In this document: positions 57,201-64,000 of the stretch, piece after piece | How the letters are laid out: every line of letters begins with the position of its first letter | Position numbering within the stretch: position 1 is the first letter of the stretch | Source of the DNA: Ahaetulla prasina | Taxonomy: Eukaryota > Chordata > Lepidosauria > Squamata > Colubridae | Length of the DNA: 64,000 nucleotides | Direction of reading: 5' to 3' | Assembly: GCF_028640845.1 (NCBI RefSeq) | Contig: NC_080539.1 | Location: 164,932,236-164,996,235 of the forward strand | Position numbers and translations under genes: made by a program | The notes under the pieces: model-generated | Seen by the model: only the letters and a program-made list of their open reading frames with translations | What the model was told of the DNA's origin: nothing | Database searches by the model: none

Positions 57201-58432
57201 ATAGCAGCTGGGGCACAAGAATACCACTCTAAATGGCATCAGAAGAGCCTTTTAAAGCTATCAGAAATGAGGAAATGACCTTTCCCCCCCTCTCTCCTCA
57301 TACTGAGCCTTTCCAAGTGTCTTAAACTGTTCAGAGAATTGCCAGCCTCAAACCTTTTTATTTTTTAATTTAGGCAGGATGGTATATGAAGTGGCCCCAA
57401 TTTTCCTCTTCTCCTGAAATATAAAGAAGGAAATTAACTTTCTATTCTGAATATTTTTTCTATTCTGAATATAAAGAACAACATTAACTTTGCATTACTT
57501 GGCCCAAGCTAACCTCCAAATATTTCTTTTCCCCCAGCATCAAGAATATTTATTTAAGCTCTCAAGAGCCCTAGCCAGTCAATTCCCACACTACTTTTTC
57601 TCATTTCCTTTTTTGGTTTTATTTTCAGCTGACACTTCATGAAACTTTTCAATTAACTCATCTATTGAAATTTTTAAATAGTTTTTTTCTAATTTCAGTT
57701 ATAACCTGCTGTTCATAAACTCATAGATTTTCTAATATTTTTTCTTTTAAATATAGAAATTAATGTGTAAAGTATGTCAAGAAAATACTGCCATGTTTGC
57801 CCTGGCTCCATTTTCCATTGACACAATAAATGAACTAAACAATATAAATATTGTGTGTATGTGTGTGTGTTTTTAGATCTATTACGTTATGCCACAATAT
57901 TAATCTACTGATTCTGCTGCCTGAGGTTGAGGGCAATTGTAATTCAATACATCTTCAAAAAGGGTAGTGACTAATTTGATTTTCTTGTTGCTGATTGGAC
58001 TCAATATCCAAATTTATTTTACCAGAGCTCTCCCCTTATTCAAGAATTCTTAAACAATTAATAATTTAAGTTTGTCAAGAGATAAGACAATAATTTTTGA
58101 TTATTTGTAATTATTTGCTCAAAAATCACTTAGGGCTGCCACGGACCCACTGTTAGAACTATCAGATCTGCGATGCAAAAATCTGGCAGCCTTATTTGCA
58201 ACTGAACCTACCGCTGAGCGAATTAAAATGCGAATACGGTCTAAAAAGGGCATAATCATTGCAAAGCCTTTTGAACACTGCTATATAGAGATATATATAA
58301 CTGTAATTATCCGGCTTGCCAACCCACCTCTAACTCGGACCCGACTCTATACAGGACTATTAACAACAGGAACAAACCAGCCCCTCCGAGTCCTGCAAAC
58401 AACCGCACCCGAGAATGATATGGAGCCCCCAT
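39034..58432 (-). CDS. NHLRC3: NHLRC3, NHL repeat-containing protein 3 (7 coding exons)
   Basis: The minus-strand CDS joins 58328-58432, 53493-53645, 44638-44791, 42402-42602, 40939-41030, 40392-40504 and 39034-39262: 1047 bases, 348 residues plus stop, close to the 347 I recall for human NHLRC3. All junctions have GT-AG sites and matching phases (0, 0, 1, 1, 0, 2). Residues 11-30 form a hydrophobic signal-peptide-like segment, so the product should enter the secretory route. NHL-type beta-propeller blades are visible, such as [20 protein letters not shown] and [17 protein letters not shown]. The biochemical role of NHLRC3 is not established. The start is the first ATG in the exon 1 frame; the frame extends upstream only through non-ATG codons. 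The gene converges on LHFPL6 and diverges from PROSER1. Confidence 0.95.
39628..39700. mobile_element. Fragment of a hAT-like element
   Basis: The phrase GATCCACAGACCGGTGCTGG and the following GGTCCATGAC resemble the interior of the element at 42096-42345. Boundaries unknown. Confidence 0.35.
40392..40504 (-). other. NHLRC3: NHLRC3 coding exon 6
   Basis: Encodes [20 protein letters not shown] and onward to GPYSV plus two bases. Acceptor TTGCACCAG, donor GTATAG. Confidence 0.95.
40939..41030 (-). other. NHLRC3: NHLRC3 coding exon 5
   Basis: A 92-base exon found by phase and homology; it is too short for an open-frame scan. It encodes [16 protein letters not shown] and onward to [12 protein letters not shown]. 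Acceptor TTTACCCACAG, donor GTAAGG. Confidence 0.92.
42096..42345. mobile_element. Probable hAT-like element
   Basis: The left end AGCCTTTCCCAATCTTCC and right end CAGTTAGGAAACGGTA are weak inverted copies; the interior contains GGACCAGCACCGG and GTCCACGGAAAAACC. No clean target duplication found. Confidence 0.4.
42402..42602 (-). other. NHLRC3: NHLRC3 coding exon 4
   Basis: Encodes [14 protein letters not shown] through [19 protein letters not shown]. Acceptor CTTGATGCAG, donor GTAAGC. Confidence 0.95.
42727..43117. mobile_element. Mariner-like MITE, 391 bp
   Basis: The left end CAGGTACTCCTTGACTTATA is preceded by TA; the right end is TTGAGGACTACCTG. An internal palindrome at about 42982-43012 repeats CTGCAGTTCTTAAGTT in both orientations. 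Confidence 0.86.
43435..43596. mobile_element. hAT MITE (CAGGGGTG family), 162 bp
   Basis: Termini are CAGGGGTGGGTTC and CAACCCACCACTG. The flanks CTACGAAG and CTTCAAAG agree at 6 of 8. The interior GTGGGCGGAGCCTCCCGC is shared with the copy at 32359. Confidence 0.82.
44045..44165 (-). mobile_element. CR1 LINE 3' end, short
   Basis: The + strand reads AGAGCTGGAAGGGACCTTAT, then TCATCTAGCCCAAACCCCTG: the reverse complement of the CR1 3' end. Heavily 5'-truncated. Confidence 0.8.
44638..44791 (-). other. NHLRC3: NHLRC3 coding exon 3
   Basis: Encodes [17 protein letters not shown] through [10 protein letters not shown] plus one base. Acceptor CCCCTTGAG, donor GTGCGT (a weaker but valid donor). 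Found by phase and homology. Confidence 0.92.
44800..45880. other. NHLRC3 intron 2, no recognisable element
   Basis: AT-rich intronic sequence; nothing identified. Intron 2 spans 44792-53492. Confidence 0.5.
45885..46025 (-). mobile_element. tRNA-derived SINE, old family
   Basis: On the minus strand GAGCCAAGATGGTGTAGCGG and GTTAAGGCA form an A-box region and GAGTCTAGTCCTGCC a B box. It is related to the copy at 55785. Confidence 0.6.
46505..46945. mobile_element. TA-flanked MITE (GGACTATAAGA family)
   Basis: The inverted ends CCGTATTTTTTGGACTATAA and CTTATACTCTGAAAAGTACGG are each flanked by TA. The interior contains duplicated GC-rich blocks (GTTTTTGGCCTCC, CTCTGCGCATCCC). Confidence 0.82.
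47029..47378. mobile_element. TA-flanked MITE (CCCCGAAAATAAGAC family)
   Basis: The inverted ends CCATATTTCCCCGAAAATAA and TTATTTTTGGGGAAACACGG are flanked by TA. Several internal CTGAAAATAAGCCC units suggest short tandem duplication. Confidence 0.82.
47379..48297. other. NHLRC3 intron 2, no recognisable element
   Basis: Intronic sequence without a feature I can name. Confidence 0.5.
48390..49222 (+). pseudogene. CR1 LINE, 3' end with RT C-terminal remnant
   Basis: A + strand frame (48568-48990) encodes the C-terminal part of a CR1 ORF2: [39 protein letters not shown]. After the coding part come the CR1 signature GGGGGTTGGACTAGAAGACC and a TTA-repeat tail. 5'-truncated and interrupted by a stop. 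Confidence 0.92.
49335..51365 (-). pseudogene. L2 LINE, 5'-truncated ORF2 with frameshifts
   Basis: Minus-strand frames cover most of a reverse transcriptase in order: [13 protein letters not shown] and [10 protein letters not shown] (50671-51192), [13 protein letters not shown] (50441-50740), [13 protein letters not shown] and YADDTQLY (49885-50511), [14 protein letters not shown], then the C-terminal [10 protein letters not shown] (49555-49857). At least three frame breaks and a stop make it inactive. The 3' end (+ strand 49333-49400) is an AAT tract plus ACCGCCCTTCTCCCGAAGGA, the tail also borne by the tRNA-SINEs here. Confidence 0.92.
51711..52134 (+). mobile_element. hAT-like element (GATGGCGAACC family), 424 bp
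   Basis: Termini are CACCGTGATGGTGAACC and GGTTCGCCGACACTGTGC. The flanks TATGCTAG and TATGCTTC agree at 6 of 8. The interior is CpG-rich with many CGCATGCGC-like steps. Confidence 0.8.
52135..52660. other. NHLRC3 intron 2, no recognisable element
   Basis: AT-rich sequence between two DNA transposons; nothing identified. Confidence 0.5.
52664..53046. mobile_element. TA-flanked MITE (CTCGAGTATAAGCC family), 383 bp
   Basis: The inverted ends CCGTATATACTCGAGTATAA and TTATATTCGAGTATATACGG are flanked by TA. Extra copies of GGCTTATACTCGAGT occur inside the left half, so the terminus has been partly duplicated. Same family as 23300-23562. Confidence 0.85.
53493..53645 (-). other. NHLRC3: NHLRC3 coding exon 2
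   Basis: Encodes 51 residues ending [16 protein letters not shown]. Acceptor TTTCTAAG, donor GTAAGA. Both ends are in phase 0. Confidence 0.94.
54048..54330 (+). mobile_element. tRNA-derived SINE with L2-like 3' tail, copy D
   Basis: Plus-strand copy with B-box region GGCTCGAGTCCCACCAGG, tail GCCGCCCTGAGTCTTCGGAG and poly-A. Its head is diverged. It lies in NHLRC3 intron 1. Confidence 0.85.
54331..54683. mobile_element. Mariner-like MITE, left end missing
   Basis: The right terminus GTAAGTTGAGGACTACTTG is followed by TA and the interior is shared with 36787. The left part is replaced by the SINE tail. Confidence 0.78.
54868..55030 (-). mobile_element. CR1/L3-type LINE 3' end
   Basis: The + strand AATAGAATAGAA followed by TTTATTGGCCAAGAGTGATT and the TGCTTTCAGTGTACATAAAA block. 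Short 5'-truncated copy. Confidence 0.78.
55040..55780. other. NHLRC3 intron 1, no recognisable element
   Basis: No exon or repeat seen, apart from a direct duplication of TTGTTGTTAGTTG near 55385-55410. Confidence 0.5.
55785..55990 (+). mobile_element. tRNA-derived SINE, old family
   Basis: GGCATCAGGCTAGAAAACC, the B-box stretch ATTCTAGTCCTACC, GCCAGTCACTCTCCCTCAGC and AGGCAGTCTCCAAGAATCAG in order. This is the body of an old tRNA-SINE also seen on the minus strand at 45885. Confidence 0.65.
55991..58300. other. NHLRC3 intron 1, no recognisable element
   Basis: AT-rich intronic sequence with a GT tract near 57855-57872. Intron 1 spans 53646-58327. Confidence 0.5.
58328..58432 (-). other. 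NHLRC3: NHLRC3 coding exon 1 (signal peptide)
   Basis: Encodes 35 residues: [10 protein letters not shown], then the hydrophobic core [20 protein letters not shown], then GSELE. Donor GTGGGT. N-terminal sequence is poorly conserved in this protein, so the start is less certain than the rest. Confidence 0.85.
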
Positions 58433-58740
58433 CGAATCACTGCAGCGGCCGCTTACGAAAACAGGCACCCTGACCTGCGCATGCTCAATCCGCAGCGACA
58501 ATAAACTCGCGAAAAGCTTCTTGGGAGATTGAGTGCTGTCCTTCGTTCCGAATAATGCGGAAAAAGGCTTTAGAGAACTACGACTCCCATGAAAGCATCG
58601 GGGTTGGGTGGGCGAGCCTATCCAAAGTGAGGGAGAGACTCTAAATAGGGCCCTATAATTCAGTCACCTTTCTTCGTTCCATCCGGGATCAGAAGTGACT
58701 AATTCGAGCGCAAGCAACAATTGCAAATCCATTAAAAAAG
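58433..58740. promoter_or_regulatory. Putative bidirectional NHLRC3 / PROSER1 promoter
   Basis: A short, locally CpG-enriched stretch between the NHLRC3 start codon (minus) and a strong donor on the + strand. It contains ACTACGACTCCCA at 58577-58589, a full match to the ZNF143-type promoter motif ACTAYRNNNCCCR, and CTGCGCATGCTC near 58475-58486, one mismatch from an NRF1 site. No TATA box is evident. A head-to-head NHLRC3-PROSER1 pair is known in mammals. Confidence 0.7.
58660..58739 (+). other. PROSER1: Putative PROSER1 exon 1 (5' UTR), end only
   Basis: A strong + strand donor (AAAAAAG followed by GTGAGC at 58740) ends a unique segment just beyond the shared promoter. No PROSER1 coding sequence is present in the window, so identity comes only from conserved gene order; the exon start is a guess. 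Confidence 0.5.
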
Positions 58741-59509
58741 GTGAGCGCTCCTGCAACGGTGCTGGTTTCCCGCTCTTTCCGTGATTGTTATAAAAAAAGA
58801 TTGTTGAGCTGGGTTTATTTTCTTCATGCTGGAACGTAAATGTGCAAGCTACATGTATTTTAAAAAAAAGGGAAAATGGGGAAAATAATATGTGCACGCT
58901 CCACTTTTGGTTTGTATAAAAGGACCAGGGATAAATTACGTATATTTTCTCCCGCTGAGCTTTCTTTTAAAACGGTTTTATTAGTTGGGATAAATTAACG
59001 ATACCTAATTTTTCCACGTGATTCTTAAACATGGAGGTTACAGAGTTACAAGGCTATAATTAAAAAGAGACTTCATTTTTTTTTTCTTTTAATAGAGGAA
59101 ACAGCAAGTGGAGAGTAGAGATAAGTATCAAAGCCCTCGGGGCAACCTGCATTCTCCCAACCGTTTTGTTTTACCAATGCACACCAATTTAAACAAAACT
59201 AAAAAAGAGAAAAGAAATGTAGATTTAGGAGTCAGCCCTAATCACTTTCCAGCATTGCCTGTCTCACTGAAGTAATGCCAATCCACAGAAGGCTGTATTT
59301 GTTAAAGATGTGGCAGCTTATAATTTAAAACAAACCTTGCACATACAAATGCAAAATATATAACTGAAACAATTAAATTAAGATGTATTAGTCAAATTGG
59401 ATTCTATACAGAATAGATATTTAAGCAGAATTGCGAGTTACCTTTTTTGTTCCAATATAATGAAGTCACCCCATGAACTAATTATAGAATACTGTTGACT
59501 TGTTTTTTT
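58741..59509 (+). other. Presumed PROSER1 intron 1, before the L1
   Basis: AT-rich sequence, no element recognised. Confidence 0.45.
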
Positions 59510-59628
59510 GTTGTTGTTGTTTTTATTGCTTTTTTCTAACTGTTACAAACAAAAAAGAAAATACATTTATTCCACCCTTGTGCTATACATAAAAAAAAAA
59601 AGGAAGATTTGGGTCTTCGGATATGTCC

Positions 59629-62600
59629 TCATGATTGCCAAAATCCACGTTCTCGAGGTACAGGTACCGAGGCGTCCAATTTTCCAAGCGCATAGTCCAC
59701 GAATGGTTTCCAAATCTTCCAGAAAATATCTTCTTTATACACACCACTTCTAATTTTAATATCACATGTCATTTTATCATTTAAAGCTAATTTCCACATT
59801 TCAGAATTCCACTCTTCTATTCTAAAAATCACATCTGGTTTCCAATATCTAGCTATTATAATTCTACCTATTATAATCATAATTCTAATCAATTCTTTTT
59901 CATATTTTGTTAATTCTATTTCCTTAATTACCAACAATAATATAGTTTCCACTCTCAATGTTATTACTTTCCCCATCATTTCAAATATCATTTTCTCCAA
60001 TTGTTGCCAAAACTTTTTAACCTTATCACATTTATACCACATATGTTCATAAGTCCCCAATTCCATCTCACACCTCCAACATTTTTTACTATTTTTTTTA
60101 TCCATTTGTGACAATCTTATTGGAGTCAAATACCATTTCCAAACAACTTTATAATTATGCTCTTTAATCCTTATAGATAAAGTTCTCATAATTCTACTAT
60201 TCCAATTCACATTCCAATCTGACTCTGGTATTTCAATATTAAGATCTTTTTCCCAATTTGTCCTCATCACTCTTTGTAATTTTTCATCAGAGTTTATAAT
60301 CTTATAAACCCTACTAACGAGTCCCTTTAGCCCAATTTCATCTTTCATAATCCGAGATACTAAATATTCAAATTCAGTTTCACATCTATTTATCGAATAG
60401 TTTTCCCTTAATTTTTTTGTCCATTTTTCTATCTGTATTTTTTCAAACCATCTTAACCCTAATTTTTCAATAATTTCTTTATTCCTCCTTTCATTTTCTA
60501 AAACTTTTAACCAATCTCTAATAGTTTCTATATTTTCATCTTTAATCACTTCATTACGTCTTATATTATTTTTAATCGGCCAATTTCCAATTGTCTTCCC
60601 CAAAAAGATTATATCCGGAATTAAAATTTTAACAAATTTATTCCACATTTTACTTAATCCCTTTAACCAATAACTTCTAATTACACATTTTAAGTTTGCT
60701 TTATCTAAAAACCACCTTGATCCAAATTTCTCTATATCCCTTAACTCTAAATCTCTCCAATGATTATCTTCACCTTTAAGTATTTTTACCACTATCCGGA
60801 TACCATATGCACAATAATAATTAAATAATTTGGGGATTCCTAATCCACCTTCCTTTTGATTTTGATACCACATTTTCTTCACTAATCTAGGTCTTTTCCC
60901 ACCATTGCAAAATTTGTCCAATTTTTTCTGATATCCTTCAATATCTTTCTCTGTCAAATTTAGCGGTAGCATCTCGAATAAAAAATTAAACTTGAGCAGC
61001 AACATCATCTTACACATTGCAATTCTACCAAACCAAGACAACTTTAACATTTTATATTTATCTATCTTCTTCTCAATTTCATTCATCACCACATCATAAT
61101 TAAGTTTTTTCAGTTCTTTAACCTTGAGTGAAAGCATTATACCCAAATATTTCAATGTATTTTTAATCCTTATCCCAAATTGCCCTTGCATATTCTCGCG
61201 CTCATTACCATTACTATCCATTAATAATTCTGATTTTGACCAATTTACTTTCAAACCTGTCATTTCCTCAAATTCTTTCAAATGCTTATATATCTTTTTC
61301 AGATCTTTCTCTATATTTTTCAAAATAATTAAAATATCATCCGCATACAAATTTATCTTATATCCCTTATATCCTTCTAATTCTTCATCTTTTTCTATCA
61401 TTTTTGTCAAGATTTCCATAGCCAATAAAAATAATGTTGGGGACAAGGGACATCCTTGTCTCGTACCCGCTTCTAATTTTATCTCTTCAGTTAATATTCC
61501 ATTCACCTTCACTCTTGCACTACTTTTTTGATACAATTTTGAAATAACATGTATAAACTTGTTACCAAAGCCTAAAGCCTCCACAATTACTTTAATAGCT
61601 TCCCATTGTACAGAATCAAAAGCTTTAAAAATATCTAATGATACTATACCAATTTTATCACCATTATGTTCAGCTACATCTATAATATTTAATACTCTTC
61701 TAACAATATCACTCATATATCTGCCCTTCACAAAACCTACTTGGTTGTAACTTATATATCTATCTATAAATCTACTTAATCTATTACTTATAATAGCAGT
61801 AAATATCTTTGCATCCTGATTAATTAAAGAAATGGGCCGATAGGACTCAATCCTTTCTAAATCTTTATCTGGCTTAGGAATTAGGGATATCACCGTTCTG
61901 TTCCATGATGAAGGAACTTCTCCACCATGTAATATTCCATTAAATAATTTCTGCAATCTTGGTATTATTAATTCTTTAAATTCTTTATAAAACTCAACAG
62001 GTAATCCATCCTCACCTGGAGCTTTCCCTAATTTTATTTTTTGTATAACTCCATTAATCTCATCTTGTGTTATATCTTCTTCCATCAATTCTTTATATGT
62101 TTGATCAATTTTCACCACATATTTTTCTAAATAACTTTGCAATTTTTCCCGATTGACTGGTTTCTTTGAATATAGATTCTGAAAAAAGTTTCTAACCACT
62201 TCACATTTCTCTAATTTTTTGTAACATCTTATACCTTTATCACCTATCAAAGCTCCAATTTCTCTCTTCTCTCTTTTATTTTTCGCCATCTTTGCCAATA
62301 ACTTGGAGTTTCTGTTACTAAATTCAAAAAAATTCCTATTTAGGTATGTCAAATTCCTTTTTACCAACTCTGTATCCTCTTCTATCATTTTATTTCTTAA
62401 TATATTAAGCTCCTCAAGGATTTTTTTTTCTTTAGTAAGCAAAAATTGATTTTCCAATTCTTTAATCTGGTTTTTATCTCTTTCCATTTTAATTTTATAA
62501 TTTTTATATTTCCTACTTGATAATTTAATACTCTCCCCTCTAAACACCGCTTTCATCGCATCCCAAACAATTTCAAATTTAACCTCCCCATTATCATTTA

Positions 62601-63414
62601 GTCTCCAACTTTCCTCCAATTTTTTAAGTATCCATTTTTTATCCTTTTCATTTTTATACAGTTTCTCCTCATATCTCCAATAACTTCTTTTTTTCTCAAA
62701 ATTAAAATCTAAATCCACCATAACCTCTGCATGATCAGAATCTTTAAAGATCCCCACATCTACCTTATCCACATTGTTCAGCAAATCTTTAGAGAGAAAA
62801 ATATAATCAATTCTGGAATATGTATTATATATCTTAGAGAAAAAAGTGTATATTCTTTCAGTTCCTTTAACCTCTCTCCACACATCCACTACACCGTTTT
62901 GAAGCATCCACTTATTTAAAATCCCCATTTTATTTGCTCCTCCACAACGAGTGGGGTTAGTACTATCTATTTTATCTCTAATTAAATTAAAATCCCCAGC
63001 CACAATTACTTTCCCTACACTTTCATTCTCCAAAATTTTTGTTATTTTTTCAAGAAATTCTCTTTGTTTCTCATTCGGTAAATATAAATTAACAAGTGTC
63101 ACTTTTTCCTCATTAAGATTTCCCACAATTATTACATATCTTCCATCCTCATCCAAAATTACCTGATGTTTTTCAAAATACACTCTATCTGATATCAATG
63201 TTGCAACTCCTCTGGCTTTTGAAGTTCCTAATGCTTTTTCATATATTTGCATACCTTTTATATACATTCTGTTTGAGTCTTCAGATTTCTGATGGGTTTC
63301 TTGTAAAAATAAAATATCTGGTAAATCTCTTTTAATCTTAAATTCCAATCTTCTTCTTTTAATCTGATTCCCTGTACCCTTCACATTCCATGACATTATT
63401 TTTATGACTCCCAT
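59629..63414 (-). CDS. L1 ORF2 protein: endonuclease and reverse transcriptase, intact
   Basis: 1261 codons from ATG to TGA without a break. The APE-type endonuclease is at about residues 1-235, with SWNVKG, QETH, AGDFNL, RIDYIFLS and SDH in order, supplying the expected catalytic Asn, Glu, Asp and His residues. The reverse transcriptase is at about 440-760: GKAPGEDGLPVEFYK, SYRPISLINQD, QVGFVKGR, SLDIFKAFDS, RQGCPLSP, and the active-site NLYADD. A C-terminal CWRC...H...C knuckle (about residues 1120-1140) is typical of L1. Together these nick DNA and copy the element RNA in place. YADD rather than FADD is common outside mammals. Codon use is very A-rich, as usual for L1. Whether it can still move is unknown. 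Confidence 0.95.
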   Translation of the reverse strand: MGVIKIMSWNVKGTGNQIKRRRLEFKIKRDLPDILFLQETHQKSEDSNRMYIKGMQIYEKALGTSKARGVATLISDRVYFEKHQVILDEDGRYVIIVGNLNEEKVTLVNLYLPNEKQREFLEKITKILENESVGKVIVAGDFNLIRDKIDSTNPTRCGGANKMGILNKWMLQNGVVDVWREVKGTERIYTFFSKIYNTYSRIDYIFLSKDLLNNVDKVDVGIFKDSDHAEVMVDLDFNFEKKRSYWRYEEKLYKNEKDKKWILKKLEESWRLNDNGEVKFEIVWDAMKAVFRGESIKLSSRKYKNYKIKMERDKNQIKELENQFLLTKEKKILEELNILRNKMIEEDTELVKRNLTYLNRNFFEFSNRNSKLLAKMAKNKREKREIGALIGDKGIRCYKKLEKCEVVRNFFQNLYSKKPVNREKLQSYLEKYVVKIDQTYKELMEEDITQDEINGVIQKIKLGKAPGEDGLPVEFYKEFKELIIPRLQKLFNGILHGGEVPSSWNRTVISLIPKPDKDLERIESYRPISLINQDAKIFTAIISNRLSRFIDRYISYNQVGFVKGRYMSDIVRRVLNIIDVAEHNGDKIGIVSLDIFKAFDSVQWEAIKVIVEALGFGNKFIHVISKLYQKSSARVKVNGILTEEIKLEAGTRQGCPLSPTLFLLAMEILTKMIEKDEELEGYKGYKINLYADDILIILKNIEKDLKKIYKHLKEFEEMTGLKVNWSKSELLMDSNGNERENMQGQFGIRIKNTLKYLGIMLSLKVKELKKLNYDVVMNEIEKKIDKYKMLKLSWFGRIAMCKMMLLLKFNFLFEMLPLNLTEKDIEGYQKKLDKFCNGGKRPRLVKKMWYQNQKEGGLGIPKLFNYYCAYGIRIVVKILKGEDNHWRDLELRDIEKFGSRWFLDKANLKCVIRSYWLKGLSKMWNKFVKILIPDIIFLGKTIGNWPIKNNIRRNEVIKDENIETIRDWLKVLENERRNKEIIEKLGLRWFEKIQIEKWTKKLRENYSINRCETEFEYLVSRIMKDEIGLKGLVSRVYKIINSDEKLQRVMRTNWEKDLNIEIPESDWNVNWNSRIMRTLSIRIKEHNYKVVWKWYLTPIRLSQMDKKNSKKCWRCEMELGTYEHMWYKCDKVKKFWQQLEKMIFEMMGKVITLRVETILLLVIKEIELTKYEKELIRIMIIIGRIIIARYWKPDVIFRIEEWNSEMWKLALNDKMTCDIKIRSGVYKEDIFWKIWKPFVDYALGKLDASVPVPRERGFWQS

Positions 63415-63653
63415 TTAAACTGTAAATTTTTCAATCCTAGCCCCAGCTCTTCCTTTCTGTGCCCAAAACCCAACATTAAACTCCCATATAACAGACATTT
63501 AACATAAAAAAAGCAATAAAAAAAAGACAAAAGACAAAATAAACAATAAAAAACAAACAATCTTCTTCCCCCACATCCTCATCGGTTTCGCCTCTATAAA
63601 GAGAATGGGGGAGAGGGGACGTGCCAATGTCCGGGTCACTTCTTTCGGGCTGT

Positions 63654-64000
63654 CTATTTAAATTCATCACTCAAGAAAGAAGAAAATGGTAGCTCTCTCC
63701 CGCATTCAGCTTCGTATTTTCCAAGACTCTTATCTGCTTCTTCTCCTGCTGTATCCTCACGACTTTTCTTCTGTTCGACCAACACAGGTGAGATTTCTTT
63801 CCTCTTTAACCCTTTAGGGTCTTGCCCCCCAATAGCCCCTTTTTCTTCTTCTGGAGTTGATGTTTCCACATGTATTCCACCCATCTTGAGCATTTGATCT
63901 TTTATCTCCATTAAATCCTCCTCCTTGATCAGTCCAAGCTCCTGTAAATATAGTATTGCATCTGTGTCCGGGGTAATTGTGCGCATCCTTCCTTTATAAA
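63654..64000 (-). CDS. L1 upstream ORF (probable ORF1), C-terminal end, partial
   Basis: An open frame enters from beyond the right edge and stops at 63654. The visible 110 or so residues are charged (ELGLIKEEDLMEIKDQ, then KRKEISPVLVEQKK) and show no RNA-binding domain. Position just upstream of ORF2 makes it the end of ORF1, the nucleic-acid-binding chaperone; the diagnostic coiled coil and RRM would lie outside the window. Confidence 0.6.
   Translation of the reverse strand, partial: YKGRMRTITPDTDAILYLQELGLIKEEDLMEIKDQMLKMGGIHVETSTPEEEKGAIGGQDPKGLKRKEISPVLVEQKKSREDTAGEEADKSLGKYEAECGRELPFSSFLSDEFK

Larger units (their letters stand above)
59510..64000 (-). mobile_element. L1 LINE, long copy running off the window, antisense in PROSER1 intron 1
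   Basis: The minus-strand element has, in order from the right edge, the end of an upstream ORF (to 63654), a 239-base spacer, an uninterrupted ORF2 (63414-59629), and a short 3' UTR of about 110 bases ending in an A-rich tail with CAA repeats near 59510-59530. The 5' end lies beyond position 64000, so length and target duplication cannot be judged. Confidence 0.93.

Overview
This is a 64 kb piece of a vertebrate nuclear genome, almost certainly a squamate reptile and probably a snake. The genes are split by introns. The repeats are the typical squamate set: Sauria SINE with a Bov-B tail, CR1/L3-type LINEs ending in an AATAG/ATTCT microsatellite, L2, CR1, an L1 with a YADD reverse transcriptase, many hAT and TA-flanked MITEs, and Penelope-like repeats.

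Three host genes are present, in an order I know from human chromosome 13 (LHFPL6 - NHLRC3 - PROSER1). LHFPL6 is on the + strand: a CpG island with promoter and probably a non-coding first exon (about 2220-3300), then coding exons 5308-5692, 31418-31516 and 32848-32966. These splice in phase to a 200-residue four-pass membrane protein. NHLRC3 is on the - strand in seven coding exons between 58432 and 39034, all with consistent phases, giving 348 residues. The two genes converge tail to tail. The NHLRC3 start faces, across a short putative bidirectional promoter (about 58433-58740) with a ZNF143-type site, what is probably the first, non-coding exon of PROSER1 (+ strand, ending at 58739).

Most of the remaining sequence is transposon-derived. 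The 25.7 kb LHFPL6 intron 2 holds Penelope-type inverted repeats, tRNA-SINEs with L2-like tails, two solo LTRs of one family with 5-bp target duplications, an old L1, a tandem array of about 145-bp units each carrying hammerhead-ribozyme core boxes, a hAT inside a mariner-like MITE, and a CR1/L3 LINE fragment. The NHLRC3 introns hold several MITEs and a 3.2 kb nested structure (hAT MITE containing CR1 and L2 copies, with a perfect 8-bp target duplication). The presumed PROSER1 intron 1 carries, antisense, an L1 with an uninterrupted 1261-codon ORF2; the element runs off the right edge.

The most unusual signal is the set of Penelope-like repeats with hammerhead-ribozyme cores: an intact tandem array at 21450-22109 and three decayed inverted-repeat copies of other families (963-1103, 9740-9975, 15237-15440). 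Coordinates of host exons rest on reading frame, splice sites and remembered homology. Repeat boundaries are exact only where a target-site duplication is quoted.
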